The translations under genes and the position numbers were made by a program. The notes under the pieces are model-generated. The model was not told the origin of the DNA. It worked only from the letters and a program-made list of their open reading frames with translations, and did not search any database. Shown here piece by piece: positions 14,931-23,560 of a DNA stretch of 64,000 nucleotides (position 1 is its first letter; every line of letters starts with the position of its first letter). Source of the DNA: Polyangiaceae bacterium (lineage in GTDB: Bacteria > Myxococcota_A > Polyangia > Polyangiales > Polyangiaceae); contig JABTUA010000003.1 in NCBI GenBank assembly GCA_015075635.1, forward strand, positions 1,550,001 to 1,614,000. The letters are read 5' to 3'.

Positions 14931-15605
14931 TCAGCCCGCGAAGTACAGCCAGTTCGTCTCGCCTTCGCCCAGCATCTCGTTGAGGAAGCTCACCGGCTCG
15001 ACCTCGACGCGAGCGAACACGGCGCGGAGCGCCGCCTCGAGCTCGGGGCTCGCGGCGAAGGACCAGACACCGAGCCAGCCCCGCGGCGCGAGATGCCGAG
15101 CTGCGGCCCGAAGCCCCGCCTCGGTGTAGAACGGCGCGCTGGTCTCGCTGAGCCGCCGGTCGGGCGAGGTGTCCACGTCCAGCAGGATGGCGTCGTAGCG
15201 GGTCGTCGGCTCTTCGAGCAACCGGCGGTACACGTCACCTAACACGACGTTCAGGCGACGATCGGCGGACAGCTCGGTGGCGAGCGGGATCAGCCCGCGC
15301 TCGAGCCAGCCGATCACTTGTGGCAGGAGCTCGACCACCTCGACGCGAGCGACGCTCGGCGCTGCGAGCGCCGCGTGCGCCGTGTAGCCCAGGCCCAGAC
15401 CACCTATCAGTACGCTCAGCGCTCGGCCGCCGTGGCGCGCGACGGCGCGCTCGGCGAGGGCGCGCTCCGAGGCGGTGACCAGGCTGCTCATCAAGAACTG
15501 GTGATCGACCGTGATCTCGAAGGCGCTCTGGCCGCGGCTGTCCCGGCGCCGCAGGCAGATCATGCCGATGGGGCTGTCTTCGGCGGCGAGCACCTCGAAG
15601 TCCAT
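14931..15605 (-). CDS. Spermidine-synthase-like SAM methyltransferase
   Basis: 224 residues. It has the Rossmann core of the spermidine synthase/methyltransferase superfamily: LSVLIGGLGLGYTAHAAL (cofactor loop), VARVEVVELLPQVIGW, LNVVLGDVYRRL and YDAILLDVDTSP. The N-terminal tetramer-forming beta domain of true spermidine synthases is reduced, so polyamine synthesis is not assured. The ATG at 15605 is chosen because the protein-like sequence starts there (MDFEVLAAEDSPIG), although the frame is open further upstream. It is divergent from the small exported protein at 15705. Confidence 0.75.
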   Translation of the reverse strand: MDFEVLAAEDSPIGMICLRRRDSRGQSAFEITVDHQFLMSSLVTASERALAERAVARHGGRALSVLIGGLGLGYTAHAALAAPSVARVEVVELLPQVIGWLERGLIPLATELSADRRLNVVLGDVYRRLLEEPTTRYDAILLDVDTSPDRRLSETSAPFYTEAGLRAAARHLAPRGWLGVWSFAASPELEAALRAVFARVEVEPVSFLNEMLGEGETNWLYFAG

Positions 15606-15704
15606 GGGCGCGAAGCTATCACGCGCCGGCGCTTGCTCGCGCGACCGTCCGCCGACATCCTTGGGACACCCAAGCTCCGTCGAGCGGGGGACGTCGGAGG
15701 GTCG

Positions 15705-16043
15705 ATGAGCAAGTCGTGGTTGTTTCGTGTGGGCTCGCTGAGCTTGGCGCTCGGGTTCCTGGGGTTCTCCATGCTGCGGGCCGGTACCGGCTGCACCAAG
15801 TCGGACGCGCCCATCACGCCGGAGGCGCCGCCGCAGAACCCCGCCGCCGCGCCAGCTGCGCCGGCTGAGCCAGCCGCGGCTCCCGCGGCGTCCGAGGCGC
15901 CAACGGCAGCGCCGAGCGCCGAGCCCTCGGCGGCGCCGGCCGCCAAGCCCGCCGGTCCTCCCCCTGGCTACTTCCCAGGCACCAAGGCGGCGCCCATGCA
16001 CTTCGATCCGCCCCCGCAGCAGCAAGCGGCGCCGAAGCAATGA
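15705..16043 (+). CDS. Small exported Ala/Pro-rich protein
   Basis: 112 residues. The N-terminus (MSKSWLFRVGSLSLALGFLGF) is a signal peptide or single anchor, and a cysteine follows shortly after (GTGC). The rest is a low-complexity Ala/Pro/Ser chain that probably spans the periplasm, ending in a short HFDPPPQQQ segment. No family is recognised. GGAGGGTCG precedes the ATG. Its stop overlaps the start of the fatty acid hydroxylase gene (ATGA), so the two are translated together. Confidence 0.7.
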   Translation: MSKSWLFRVGSLSLALGFLGFSMLRAGTGCTKSDAPITPEAPPQNPAAAPAAPAEPAAAPAASEAPTAAPSAEPSAAPAAKPAGPPPGYFPGTKAAPMHFDPPPQQQAAPKQ

Positions 16044-16885
16044 CGCGGCTCCTGTTCGACGCAGCCGCAGGCTTCTTGTCCTTGGCCGTGGTGTTCGGCG
16101 CGCTCGAGCGCGCCTTCCCCGCGCGCCGAGGCCAGCGCTTTTTGCGCCCGGCCTTCGGCACCGACGTGCTGTTCTTCGCTGGGCAGTACCTGGCCTTCGC
16201 CGGCCTCACCACCAGCGCGCTCGCGCTGCTCGAGCGCGCGCTCGCCTCGGGAGGGCTCTCGCTCTCCGCGTGGTCGCTGGGGGAGCCGCTCTGGCTCCGG
16301 GTGCTCGTGGCGCTGATGCTGGGCGACGTGCTGGTCTACTGGTTCCACCGCGCCTGCCACCACTTCGAGTTGCTCTGGCGCTTTCACGCCGTACACCACA
16401 GCGTGGAGCACCTGGACTGGCTGGCCGCCCACCGCGAGCACCCGCTCGACGGTTTGGCGACCCAGCTCTGCCTCAACCTGCCGGGCATCCTCCTCGGCCT
16501 GCCGTTCGAGGCGCTCGGCGCGCTGATCGTGCTGCGCGGCACCTGGGCCATCTTCATCCACTCCAACGTGCGCCTGCCGCTCGGCCCGTTGCGCTACCTG
16601 CTCGGCGCGCCGGAGCTTCATCACTGGCATCACGCGCGCGTCGAGCGCACCGCCCACAACTTCGCCAACGTGGCGCCCTGGGTGGACCTGCTGTTCGGGA
16701 CCTACCACTGCCCCGAGGGTGAGGAGACCTACCCGCTCGGTCTCGTCGAGCGCTGGCCGCAGGGATACTTCGCGCAGCTCGTCAGGCCCTTCGGCATCGT
16801 TGCGCCATGCGCAACGAAGGCTTCGGATCCTTCTAATGGCGCTAACGTGAGCCAGGCCCCAGAATCTCTCTCGTGGCGCCCGTAG
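16040..16885 (+). CDS. Sterol desaturase / fatty acid hydroxylase family membrane protein
   Basis: 281 residues with several hydrophobic helices. Three histidine boxes that bind a di-iron centre are present: HRACHH starting at residue 103, HAVHH at 116-120, and ELHHWHH around 194-200. These integral-membrane oxygenases hydroxylate or desaturate lipids or sterols; the substrate cannot be read from the sequence. Length fits the short bacterial members. The last 25 residues after the final box look unstructured. Translationally coupled to the preceding small protein. Confidence 0.9.
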   Translation: MTRLLFDAAAGFLSLAVVFGALERAFPARRGQRFLRPAFGTDVLFFAGQYLAFAGLTTSALALLERALASGGLSLSAWSLGEPLWLRVLVALMLGDVLVYWFHRACHHFELLWRFHAVHHSVEHLDWLAAHREHPLDGLATQLCLNLPGILLGLPFEALGALIVLRGTWAIFIHSNVRLPLGPLRYLLGAPELHHWHHARVERTAHNFANVAPWVDLLFGTYHCPEGEETYPLGLVERWPQGYFAQLVRPFGIVAPCATKASDPSNGANVSQAPESLSWRP

Positions 16886-16903
16886 CGGCCCGAGGAGGAG
16901 CAG

Positions 16904-17527
16904 ATGGTTCGAGAGCTTTCAGTCGTGGTGGTTGCAGCGGTCCTGGCGGCGTGCGGTGGCAAGGCGAGCCACGACGCGGAGGAGCCGGGCACCGGCGGCA
17001 CCGCGAGCGGCGGCAGCTCGGCGATCGGTGGAGCGAGCGCCGGCGGCAGCGCAGGCGTGGGCGGCGGCGTGGCCAGCGGTGGCAGCGTGGCGGTCGGGGG
17101 CTCCGGCGGCAGCGGCGGCGAGTGCATCCCGGAGGGTGACGGCTGGAACAGCGACACCGACCCGACCTGCGAGGACCTCTCGGTGCTGGCGGTGCACGAT
17201 CCCGTGGTCGCGGACGGCGGCGGCGACGGAGCCGTCTCACCCGGCGAGGCGTTCGAGCTGAAGGTCGCGCTCAGCGAGGTCGCCGGTCTCGGCTTCGGCT
17301 GGTACCCCGGCGTGAAGTTCGAGAGCGACCACCCCGGCGTGACGATCCAGGAGAACGACTGGTTCTACGGCATCTTCGCCTGCACCAGCTACGACGTGGG
17401 CGCGGCCGGTAAGGTCGACTCGAGCGTGGCACCGGGCACCGTGGTCACGCTCACGGCGCGCGCCGCCATGTTGAACACCGAGTGTCCGAGCGCGCCCGCG
17501 CTGAAGGTCCAGCTGACGGTGAAGTGA
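16904..17527 (+). CDS. Lipoprotein with Gly-rich linker
   Basis: 207 residues; GAGGAGGAG upstream supports the ATG. The signal peptide ends with VLAACGG (lipobox). A Gly/Ser/Ala linker fills residues 25-75. The C-terminal 130 residues form a beta-sandwich-like domain with L-S-V-L-A-V-H-D, then DGAVSPGEAFELKVALSEVAG, which resembles CARDB-type or choice-of-anchor domains involved in surface adhesion. Function is unknown. It is convergent with the next gene, one base separating the stop codons. Confidence 0.7.
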   Translation: MVRELSVVVVAAVLAACGGKASHDAEEPGTGGTASGGSSAIGGASAGGSAGVGGGVASGGSVAVGGSGGSGGECIPEGDGWNSDTDPTCEDLSVLAVHDPVVADGGGDGAVSPGEAFELKVALSEVAGLGFGWYPGVKFESDHPGVTIQENDWFYGIFACTSYDVGAAGKVDSSVAPGTVVTLTARAAMLNTECPSAPALKVQLTVK

Positions 17528-17528
17528 G

Positions 17529-17957
17529 CTACATGCAGTCCATGCCGTCGACGCGGTCTTGCGCCGTGGCACACAGGCCCGTCATCTCGGCGCCGTAGCT
17601 CGCGCACTCAGCGTGCGCGGCGCTCACGCTGCCGGCTTCGAGCAGGCGGTCGTGGTGGATCGCCATGGCCGCCCTCATGTTCGCGACGTCTTGCTTCATG
17701 CCCCCGCTCGAGTGCTTGGCCGGCATGTCACCCATCGCGCCGTCCATGCGTGCGAACAGGTCGTCCATCACGTCTTCGTGGCGAGCCAGCTCGTTGCTCA
17801 GGGATTCCGGGGCCGTCGCAGCTCGGCAGAGCTGGTCGTGCTTCTGGGCCTCGGCGCGGGCTTCTTGCACGGCAGAGGACATCTCCTCGTGATCTCCCTG
17901 CATGTAGCAGCTGGTGAGCAGCAAGATCGCAAACGATGGCAGTAGGGCTCGGCGCAT
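17529..17957 (-). CDS. Small helical lipoprotein
   Basis: 142 residues. MRRALLPSFAILLLTSC is a signal peptide with a good lipobox. The mature part is helical and rich in His, Met and Glu (HEDVMDDLFARMDGAMGDM, MRAAMAIHHDRLL), with cysteines spaced so that disulfides are likely. The His/Met content raises the possibility of metal binding, but no family is recognised. The ATG at 17957 is chosen because the upstream part of the frame lacks a signal-like sequence. Confidence 0.65.
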   Translation of the reverse strand: MRRALLPSFAILLLTSCYMQGDHEEMSSAVQEARAEAQKHDQLCRAATAPESLSNELARHEDVMDDLFARMDGAMGDMPAKHSSGGMKQDVANMRAAMAIHHDRLLEAGSVSAAHAECASYGAEMTGLCATAQDRVDGMDCM

Positions 17958-18144
17958 GCTGGGAACCTCCAGGGCGCTGTCGCTTGCAGGAACGGTGCCT
18001 GGGCTAGTTGGGCGTCCGCGCCTCGAATTGCGCAGCCCGTGCGCAGGCCGCCGGCGCATCGCGCAGCCCCTGCGGCAGGCCCGAGCCCCCGCCCTGGCGA
18101 GCCCGCCGACCGGCGACTTGGATTCGAAGTATCCTCGGCCCGCC

Positions 18145-19122
18145 ATGACCGACTGGAACGCCGTCCGCTTCGACCCCAAGAAGAGCGAAGACCACGTCGA
18201 GAGCTATTTCCTCAAGCTGAACGAGCCCGGCGGCAAGCGCGCGCTCTGGCTCAAGGGCACCATCCTGTCCGGGGCCGGGAAGGGCGCAGTGGCCGAGGCC
18301 TGGAGCATCGCCTTCGACCGCGAAGCCGGCCACGTCGGCGTCAAGCGGGTGGTTCCCTTCGCGGACGCGAGCTTCTCCCGCGAGGGCCTCGACGTGCGCG
18401 TCGCCGACATCGAGATTGCTCGCGGCAAGACCCGCGGGAGCATCGTCCAGGGCAGCGACCGCATCGAGTGGGAGCTCGACTTCGACGCGAGCGGCGAGCC
18501 GCTCGTGCCGTACCCGCTGCCGAAGATGTACGAGGGCCCGTTCCCGAGCCAGAAGATGGTCACGCCGTTTCCCGACACGCGCTACTCGGGGAGCTACCGC
18601 GTGAACGGCCGCGAGGTGCGCGTGGAAGGCTGGAAGGGCATGCAGGGCCACAACTGGGGCAAGCGCCACACCGAGCTCTACGCCTGGGGTCACGTGAACC
18701 AGTGGAACGACGTCGACGACCTCCTGCTCGAGGGCGCGTCCGGTCGCATCAAGCTCGGCCCGATCTTGGCGCCCCCGCTCACGCTGCTCTGCGTGTGGCA
18801 CGCGGGGCGGAAGTACCAATTCAACGACGTGCGCACGCTGCTCCGCAACAAAGGCGTGATCACGCTGCGCTCCTGGCGCTTCGAAGCCGAGAGCGCCGAG
18901 GCGCGGATCCACGGCGAGCTCGCGGCGGACACGGACGAGATGGTCGGCCTGCACTACGAGAACCCGAACGGCGAGATGACCTACTGCCTGAACTCGAAGA
19001 TCTCGTGGGGGCTGCTCGTGCTCGAGCCCAAGGGTGGGCCCCGGGTGCACGCCACCACCAGCTCGGCAGCCCTCGAAATTGGCACAAAAGACCCGAGTCA
19101 CGGCGTGCGCATGCTGGCGTGA
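18145..19122 (+). CDS. Lipocalin-like protein (CrtC/AttH-like, tentative)
   Basis: 325 residues, no signal peptide. The sequence is beta-rich, with the conserved-looking core GMQGHNWGKRHTELYAWGHV. A His-x-Trp-Gly segment followed by Trp is common in the double-lipocalin families that include hydroxyneurosporene synthase (CrtC) and AttH. Some of these act on hydrophobic lipids or carotenoids, but many are uncharacterised. The C-terminus contains DPSHGVRML. I cannot assign a reaction. The ATG at 18145 fits the start of the conserved part. A lipoprotein gene follows after 13 bases on the same strand. Confidence 0.6.
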   Translation: MTDWNAVRFDPKKSEDHVESYFLKLNEPGGKRALWLKGTILSGAGKGAVAEAWSIAFDREAGHVGVKRVVPFADASFSREGLDVRVADIEIARGKTRGSIVQGSDRIEWELDFDASGEPLVPYPLPKMYEGPFPSQKMVTPFPDTRYSGSYRVNGREVRVEGWKGMQGHNWGKRHTELYAWGHVNQWNDVDDLLLEGASGRIKLGPILAPPLTLLCVWHAGRKYQFNDVRTLLRNKGVITLRSWRFEAESAEARIHGELAADTDEMVGLHYENPNGEMTYCLNSKISWGLLVLEPKGGPRVHATTSSAALEIGTKDPSHGVRMLA

Positions 19123-19135
19123 TATCCATTGAGGC

Positions 19136-20173
19136 ATGCGCAGGCTCGCCCTCCTCTGGTCCTTGGCGCTCGGGCTCTCGGCTTGTGGAGGGGAAGAGGC
19201 GCAGAGCTCCGGCACCGAGCCGGGCTGCTCCAGCGCGCCTCAGTGCGGCAGCTGCGAGACCTGCTACGAGACCTGCGTCTGCAACGGCAACTCGACCGCG
19301 ACCTGCGTGAGCGAGTGCTCCACGGCGAGCGGCGGGGCCGGCGGCAGCGGAGGCAGCCCGAGCGGCGGAGCCGGCGGAGCGCCGCCGGCGACCCAGACGG
19401 TGACCATCGAGACCTCCCCGCGCAGCATCGGTCCCGGCGAGGAGGCGTTCTTCTGCCAGACCTTCGCGAACCCCTTCGGCGGATCCGTGGACGTGCTCCA
19501 GAGCGAGTCGTTCATGACGCCGGGCTCCCACCACATGTTCGTGTTCTACGAGGAGGGGGCCACGGACGGTTCGGTCCACGACTGCAGCGGGCTCGAGTAC
19601 AAGCGTACGCTGCACACCGCGCAGACTCCGCAACTCCTCACCAAGTACCCGCCCGGGGTGGGGCGGCACGTCGAGCCGAGCTTCGGTCTCAAGGTCATGG
19701 CGCACTACCTGAACACCGGCAAGGCAGCCATCGACGCAAAGATCACCGTGGTGTTCCAGGTGGCGCCGGCGGGCAGCGTGGGGCAGCAGGCCGCGGCGCT
19801 CTTCTACAACAACATGAACATCGCGCTGCCGCCCATGGCCCCGGGCACGGCTCAGGCGACCTGCACCTTGCCCTACGACGTGAAGATCATCGACGTCGTC
19901 AGCCACATGCACAAGTGGGGCGTGAAGTTCGAAGCCAAGACCGAAACCGGCGTCGTCGTTTACCAGGGCGCGGACTGGAACGAGCCGAAGCCGACGCTCT
20001 ACGATCCCCCGCTCGAGCTGCCGAAGGGCACGCAGATCACCTACACGTGCAGCTACCAGAACACGACGACGAGCACGCTGACCTTCGGCGAGTCGGCGGG
20101 CGCAAACGAGATGTGCATCCTGAGCGGCACCTATTTCCCGGCGCCGAACGGCAAGAGCATCATCTGCATGTGA
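19136..20173 (+). CDS. Copper type II monooxygenase-like lipoprotein
   Basis: 345 residues. The lipobox LGLSAC is followed by a Cys-rich segment (CGSCETCYETCVC), a Gly-rich linker and then a domain resembling the copper type II, ascorbate-dependent monooxygenase fold. PGSHHMFVFY gives a His-His pair at 132-133 (CuH-like site), and DVVSHMHKWG gives His-Met-His at 257-259 (CuM-like site). Known family members hydroxylate peptides or catecholamines; bacterial lipoprotein members are mostly uncharacterised. Shine-Dalgarno GAGG precedes the ATG. It is convergent with the M20 hydrolase gene. Confidence 0.75.
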   Translation: MRRLALLWSLALGLSACGGEEAQSSGTEPGCSSAPQCGSCETCYETCVCNGNSTATCVSECSTASGGAGGSGGSPSGGAGGAPPATQTVTIETSPRSIGPGEEAFFCQTFANPFGGSVDVLQSESFMTPGSHHMFVFYEEGATDGSVHDCSGLEYKRTLHTAQTPQLLTKYPPGVGRHVEPSFGLKVMAHYLNTGKAAIDAKITVVFQVAPAGSVGQQAAALFYNNMNIALPPMAPGTAQATCTLPYDVKIIDVVSHMHKWGVKFEAKTETGVVVYQGADWNEPKPTLYDPPLELPKGTQITYTCSYQNTTTSTLTFGESAGANEMCILSGTYFPAPNGKSIICM

Positions 20174-20180
20174 GGCGGCG

Positions 20181-21458
20181 TCAGCCGCGGGCCAGGTGCT
20201 CCACGGTCCTGTCCACAGCGCCCAAGAAGGCGCGGATCGACTTGTCCAGGTGGGGCAGGGGCGTGTCCTCGATGCGCGTGTGCGAGATACCCGGCGAGGA
20301 CTGCGCGAAGACCATGGCCGTCGGCACGACGCCGGCCATCTCCGAGGCGTCGTGGAGCGGGCCAGACGGGAGCTCGGGCGCGCTGCCGGCGACGGCCTTC
20401 ACCGACTGCCGGACGAACCCGAGCAGCGTTTCGTCGAAGAGGCGTGGCGTGATGGTGAGCAGCGGGCGCGAGCTCACGCTCACGCGGTGCTTCTTGGCGG
20501 CGGCCTTGGCGGCCTTCTGGGCGCCGGCCAGCATCTTCCCGAGCACCTTGGCGTCGAGCGCTCGCATGTCGATGCTCACCTCCGCCGCGCCGGGGACGGC
20601 GGTGACGAAGTTCGGCTCGACCTTGACCACGCCGCAGGTGGCGACGACGCGCGTGCGCGGCGTCTTGCCCGAGAGCGACACGGCCAGCGCCTGAGCCGCC
20701 AGCGCGAACTCGGCCGCGGCCAGGAAGGCGTCCTTGCGCAGGTGCAGCGGCGCCGCGCCGGAGTGCGCGGCCTGACCCACGAAGCGCAGGTGGTGTCGCT
20801 CCACACCCATACTGCCGAGCACCACGCCCACCGGCTTCTTCAGCGACTCGAGCACTGGGCCCTGCTCGATGTGCAGCTCCAGGTAGGCCGCGGGGCGGAG
20901 CGCCTGGAACTCCCGCTTCGCCTTCAGCATGGCGTCCAGGCTGACGCCGTTCTCCTTCAAGGCGTCCGGCAGCGCCACGCCCGCGCGGTCGGTCAGGTGC
21001 GCGAGCTCCTTCCGCGGGTTCAGCGTCCCGGCGGACGCCGCCGAGCCGGTCAGGCTGCGGCCGAAGCGCGCGCCCTCCTCGTCGGCCCAGTCCACCAGGT
21101 GCAGCGTCACCGGAGGAGGCTCGCCCAGGGCTCGGTAGCGCCGCATCACCTCGAGGCCGCCCAGCACGCCCAGGCAGCCGTCGAGCCAGCCGCCGCCCGG
21201 CACCGAGTCGAGGTGGCTGCCTACCACGACGCTCTGCTTGGAGCGCCCCGGGAGCGTGGCCCAGAGGTTGGCGGCGCCGTCGCGCCGGACCTCGACCCCG
21301 AGCTCCTGCTCCACCTTCTTCACGTACCAGCTGCGCGCCTTGCGCCAGACCGGCCCCCAGGCGACGCGCTGCGCGCCGCGCTCGTCCTCGGTCAGGGTGC
21401 GCAGCTGTTTCAGATCGGCGATGACACGCTTCGACGAAGCGGGCGGGAGTCGGGACAT
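20181..21458 (-). CDS. M20-family amidohydrolase (N-carbamoyl-amino acid hydrolase / allantoate amidohydrolase type)
   Basis: 425 residues, typical for the family, no signal peptide. These zinc enzymes split N-carbamoyl or ureido amide bonds. Metal and substrate motifs are visible: VVGSHLDSVPGGGWLDG (His and Asp), DWADEEGARFG (Glu-Glu), ELHIEQGPVLE, FVGQAAHSGAAPLHLRKD (dimer-domain His and Asn region) and the final SHTRIEDT. Whether the substrate is an N-carbamoyl amino acid, allantoate or another ureido acid cannot be decided. It is the second gene of an operon behind the somatomedin-B-like lipoprotein (8-base gap). Confidence 0.87.
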   Translation of the reverse strand: MSRLPPASSKRVIADLKQLRTLTEDERGAQRVAWGPVWRKARSWYVKKVEQELGVEVRRDGAANLWATLPGRSKQSVVVGSHLDSVPGGGWLDGCLGVLGGLEVMRRYRALGEPPPVTLHLVDWADEEGARFGRSLTGSAASAGTLNPRKELAHLTDRAGVALPDALKENGVSLDAMLKAKREFQALRPAAYLELHIEQGPVLESLKKPVGVVLGSMGVERHHLRFVGQAAHSGAAPLHLRKDAFLAAAEFALAAQALAVSLSGKTPRTRVVATCGVVKVEPNFVTAVPGAAEVSIDMRALDAKVLGKMLAGAQKAAKAAAKKHRVSVSSRPLLTITPRLFDETLLGFVRQSVKAVAGSAPELPSGPLHDASEMAGVVPTAMVFAQSSPGISHTRIEDTPLPHLDKSIRAFLGAVDRTVEHLARG

Positions 21459-21466
21459 GTTCCGTC

Positions 21467-23416
21467 TCAGCTGCCGCAGACGCTGGCCTTGTTGGAGCAG
21501 CAGTCACCGAAGGTGGCGCACTCGGAGTCGCAGTAGCAGGTCTTGCCGGTGCCGACGTCCTTGCTGCTGGTGGTGGTGCCGCAGAGCGCCGCCGTGCAGC
21601 CCGGGAAGGCGCCGCCGGACGAGCCTCCCGTGCCCGAGGCGCCGCCCGTGCCCGACGCACCGCCGCTGCCGGCGTCAGCCTCGCCGCCGCAGGCCGCCTG
21701 GAGGTCGGCGCAGCAGTCGCCGTACTTGGCGCAGTCCTTGTCGCACCAGCAGCCCCCGGAGGCTTGCTTGCCGCAGTTGTCCACGCAGCTGTTCGGCCCG
21801 CCGGCGGTGCCACCGTCGGTGGAGGTGCCGCCGCCCGTGCCGCCGCTGCCGCCGCTGCCCGCGTCCGGCTGCGGCTTCGCGCAGGTCGCCTTGTCGTTGG
21901 CGCACTTGGCCAGCATCTTGACCTTCGAGTAGCTGACGAACGGGTTGTCGTCGTCACCGCCCAGGTCATCGGCGCTCTCGCCGTAGCCGTCGTTGCGCAC
22001 CGCCATCCAGAAGAAGTCCGGATGGAGCTTCTTGCTGTCCTCGCCCCAGGTGGTGGAAGGATCCTGGCTCCACTCGCCACCGAGGATGGTGCCGGCGTCG
22101 TTCAGCTCCAGCACGTAGTTGAGGGTCGTCTCGTGGGGCGCGGTGCCGCGCAGGTAGGCGTTCTTCAGCATCTCGCCGTCCGGCACGCCGTCCGACACCA
22201 TCCAGTACCTGAGCTTGACGCGCACGAACTTGGTCGCGTCCTGGTTCCAGACGTATTCGCGTGCCGCGGCCGCCACCAGCTTGGCGGCGTCTTCCTTGCT
22301 CAGCTCCTGCTGCTCGGTGACCTCGAACTTCACCAGCGGGAAGTTCCAGACCTCCCAGTCCCAGTTGTGGTCGATGACGAAGGCCGGCTTGCCCGGGCGG
22401 TTGTCGTTCAGGTAGTAGGCGCCTCGCGAGAGCAGCCCGGTCACGCCGATGTGGAACGAGCCCGGGTTCAGGTCCCGGCACTCGCTCTGCTTGGGCCGGC
22501 CGTACTCGTCACGCTCGATCTTGTCCGGGTCCACGTTGCAGCGGCGTCCGGCGAAGGTCGCCTTGTCGCTGAAGTAGAGCTCGGTGAACAGGGCCTCGAT
22601 GTCGCCCATGCGGAACAGCGTGCAGCCGGTCTCGCCGGGGTCGCACTCGTAGATCTTCCCGCTCGGATCGAGCTTCACGACGATGTCTCGGGCCGGCGCC
22701 GGCTCCGGCTCGAGCGTCGCGTAGGACGCCCAGCCGTTGCAGTGGCCCCACCACGAGTCGGGGTGCGCGAAGGTCTGGTACAGGCCGTGGTTCTCGAGCT
22801 CCCACTTGGTGGCGGGGCCGGCCACGGTGACCGCTTCGTGCTTGTGCTTCGCGCCGCGCTCGGCCTCGGGCTTGTTCAGCTCGCGGGCCTCCCAGTGCTC
22901 GACCGCGGCGACCTGCTTCTGCTGGCCGGGGTGGAAGAGCACGTCGTACTTCTCCACCGGAGAGAGGTTCTCGGTGTCGTTGATCTTGTTGCGGTCCTGC
23001 TCGCCGCCGGTCCAGCGCTTGGCGATGCCGTCCTTCGACTGCGCCCACCAGCTCGAGGGGAAGACCTTGAAGTCCGTCTCGCCCTGCGTGATGGCTGGGT
23101 CGTACTTCTGGTACTCCGCCTCGCCGAGCTTCGGGTGCAGGCGGCTCGGCTTGTTCGCGTCGTCGATCTTGTCGGCCTTGTCGCGATCGACGAGCACCAT
23201 GACCTCGTGGGCACCGCCGGTGAGGCTGCGGCTCGCGACTTTGTCCACGCCGAGCACGTAGCGGTACACGCCGAGCTCCTGGGGCAGCGTGCCCTGGGGT
23301 CCGGTCCCACCGACTTTCCCGGAGTCATCCGTGGCGCTGCAGGCGACCGCCGCGAGGAGGCAGACGGACAGGGGCGAGAAGGAGAGCCAGCTGCGGAGCT
23401 TCATGGTGGGGTCCAT
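21467..23416 (-). CDS. Lipoprotein with transglutaminase-elicitor-like region and two somatomedin-B-like repeats
   Basis: 649 residues. A signal peptide ends in AAVACSA (lipobox). The centre contains SWWGHCNGWASYA, resembling the Trp-Cys-His core seen in transglutaminase-elicitor-type domains. The C-terminus has two Cys-rich modules, CWCDKDCAKYGDCC and CYCDSECATFGDCC, whose spacing fits somatomedin-B domains, separated by a Gly/Ser linker. These suggest a secreted or surface protein that binds proteins or acts on amide bonds. ATG codons at 23416 and 23404 are both possible; neither has a clear Shine-Dalgarno sequence. It is followed by the M20 hydrolase. Confidence 0.72.
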   Translation of the reverse strand: MDPTMKLRSWLSFSPLSVCLLAAVACSATDDSGKVGGTGPQGTLPQELGVYRYVLGVDKVASRSLTGGAHEVMVLVDRDKADKIDDANKPSRLHPKLGEAEYQKYDPAITQGETDFKVFPSSWWAQSKDGIAKRWTGGEQDRNKINDTENLSPVEKYDVLFHPGQQKQVAAVEHWEARELNKPEAERGAKHKHEAVTVAGPATKWELENHGLYQTFAHPDSWWGHCNGWASYATLEPEPAPARDIVVKLDPSGKIYECDPGETGCTLFRMGDIEALFTELYFSDKATFAGRRCNVDPDKIERDEYGRPKQSECRDLNPGSFHIGVTGLLSRGAYYLNDNRPGKPAFVIDHNWDWEVWNFPLVKFEVTEQQELSKEDAAKLVAAAAREYVWNQDATKFVRVKLRYWMVSDGVPDGEMLKNAYLRGTAPHETTLNYVLELNDAGTILGGEWSQDPSTTWGEDSKKLHPDFFWMAVRNDGYGESADDLGGDDDNPFVSYSKVKMLAKCANDKATCAKPQPDAGSGGSGGTGGGTSTDGGTAGGPNSCVDNCGKQASGGCWCDKDCAKYGDCCADLQAACGGEADAGSGGASGTGGASGTGGSSGGAFPGCTAALCGTTTSSKDVGTGKTCYCDSECATFGDCCSNKASVCGS

Positions 23417-23420
23417 ATAT

Positions 23421-23457
23421 CACATTGTGAACTACTTCAATACATGAACGCACAATG
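23421..23457. promoter_or_regulatory. Inverted-repeat operator candidate upstream of 23416
   Basis: Just upstream of the lipoprotein start the DNA becomes AT-richer and holds the perfect 11-base palindrome TCACATTGTGA and, about 25 bases further, CACAATGT, the inverse of its core. Such paired sites are typical of repressor or CRP-type operators. The role is inferred from symmetry and location only. Confidence 0.4.
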
Positions 23458-23519
23458 TAGGTTTTTGTGCTCTAACCGGGGGCTGCTCGGAAATTCCGAG
23501 TAATTCCGCACAAAAAGCC

Positions 23520-23542
23520 AAAGCCCGGGGGGCCCGGGCTTT
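23520..23542 (-). terminator. Rho-independent terminator of the coiled-coil lipoprotein gene
   Basis: A perfect 10-base-pair stem, AAAGCCCGGG paired with CCCGGGCTTT, encloses a 3-base loop and is followed on the minus strand by GGCTTTTTG, a short U-tract. It lies 19 bases beyond the stop codon at 23561. Confidence 0.85.
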
Positions 23543-23560
23543 AGGGGCTGGGGCTCGGGC

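Noticed and set aside
20131..22080. 649-codon minus-strand frame overlapping the M20 and SMB-like genes
   Set aside because: Same strand but another frame; Ala/Arg-rich and without domain motifs, whereas both real genes have complete motifs.
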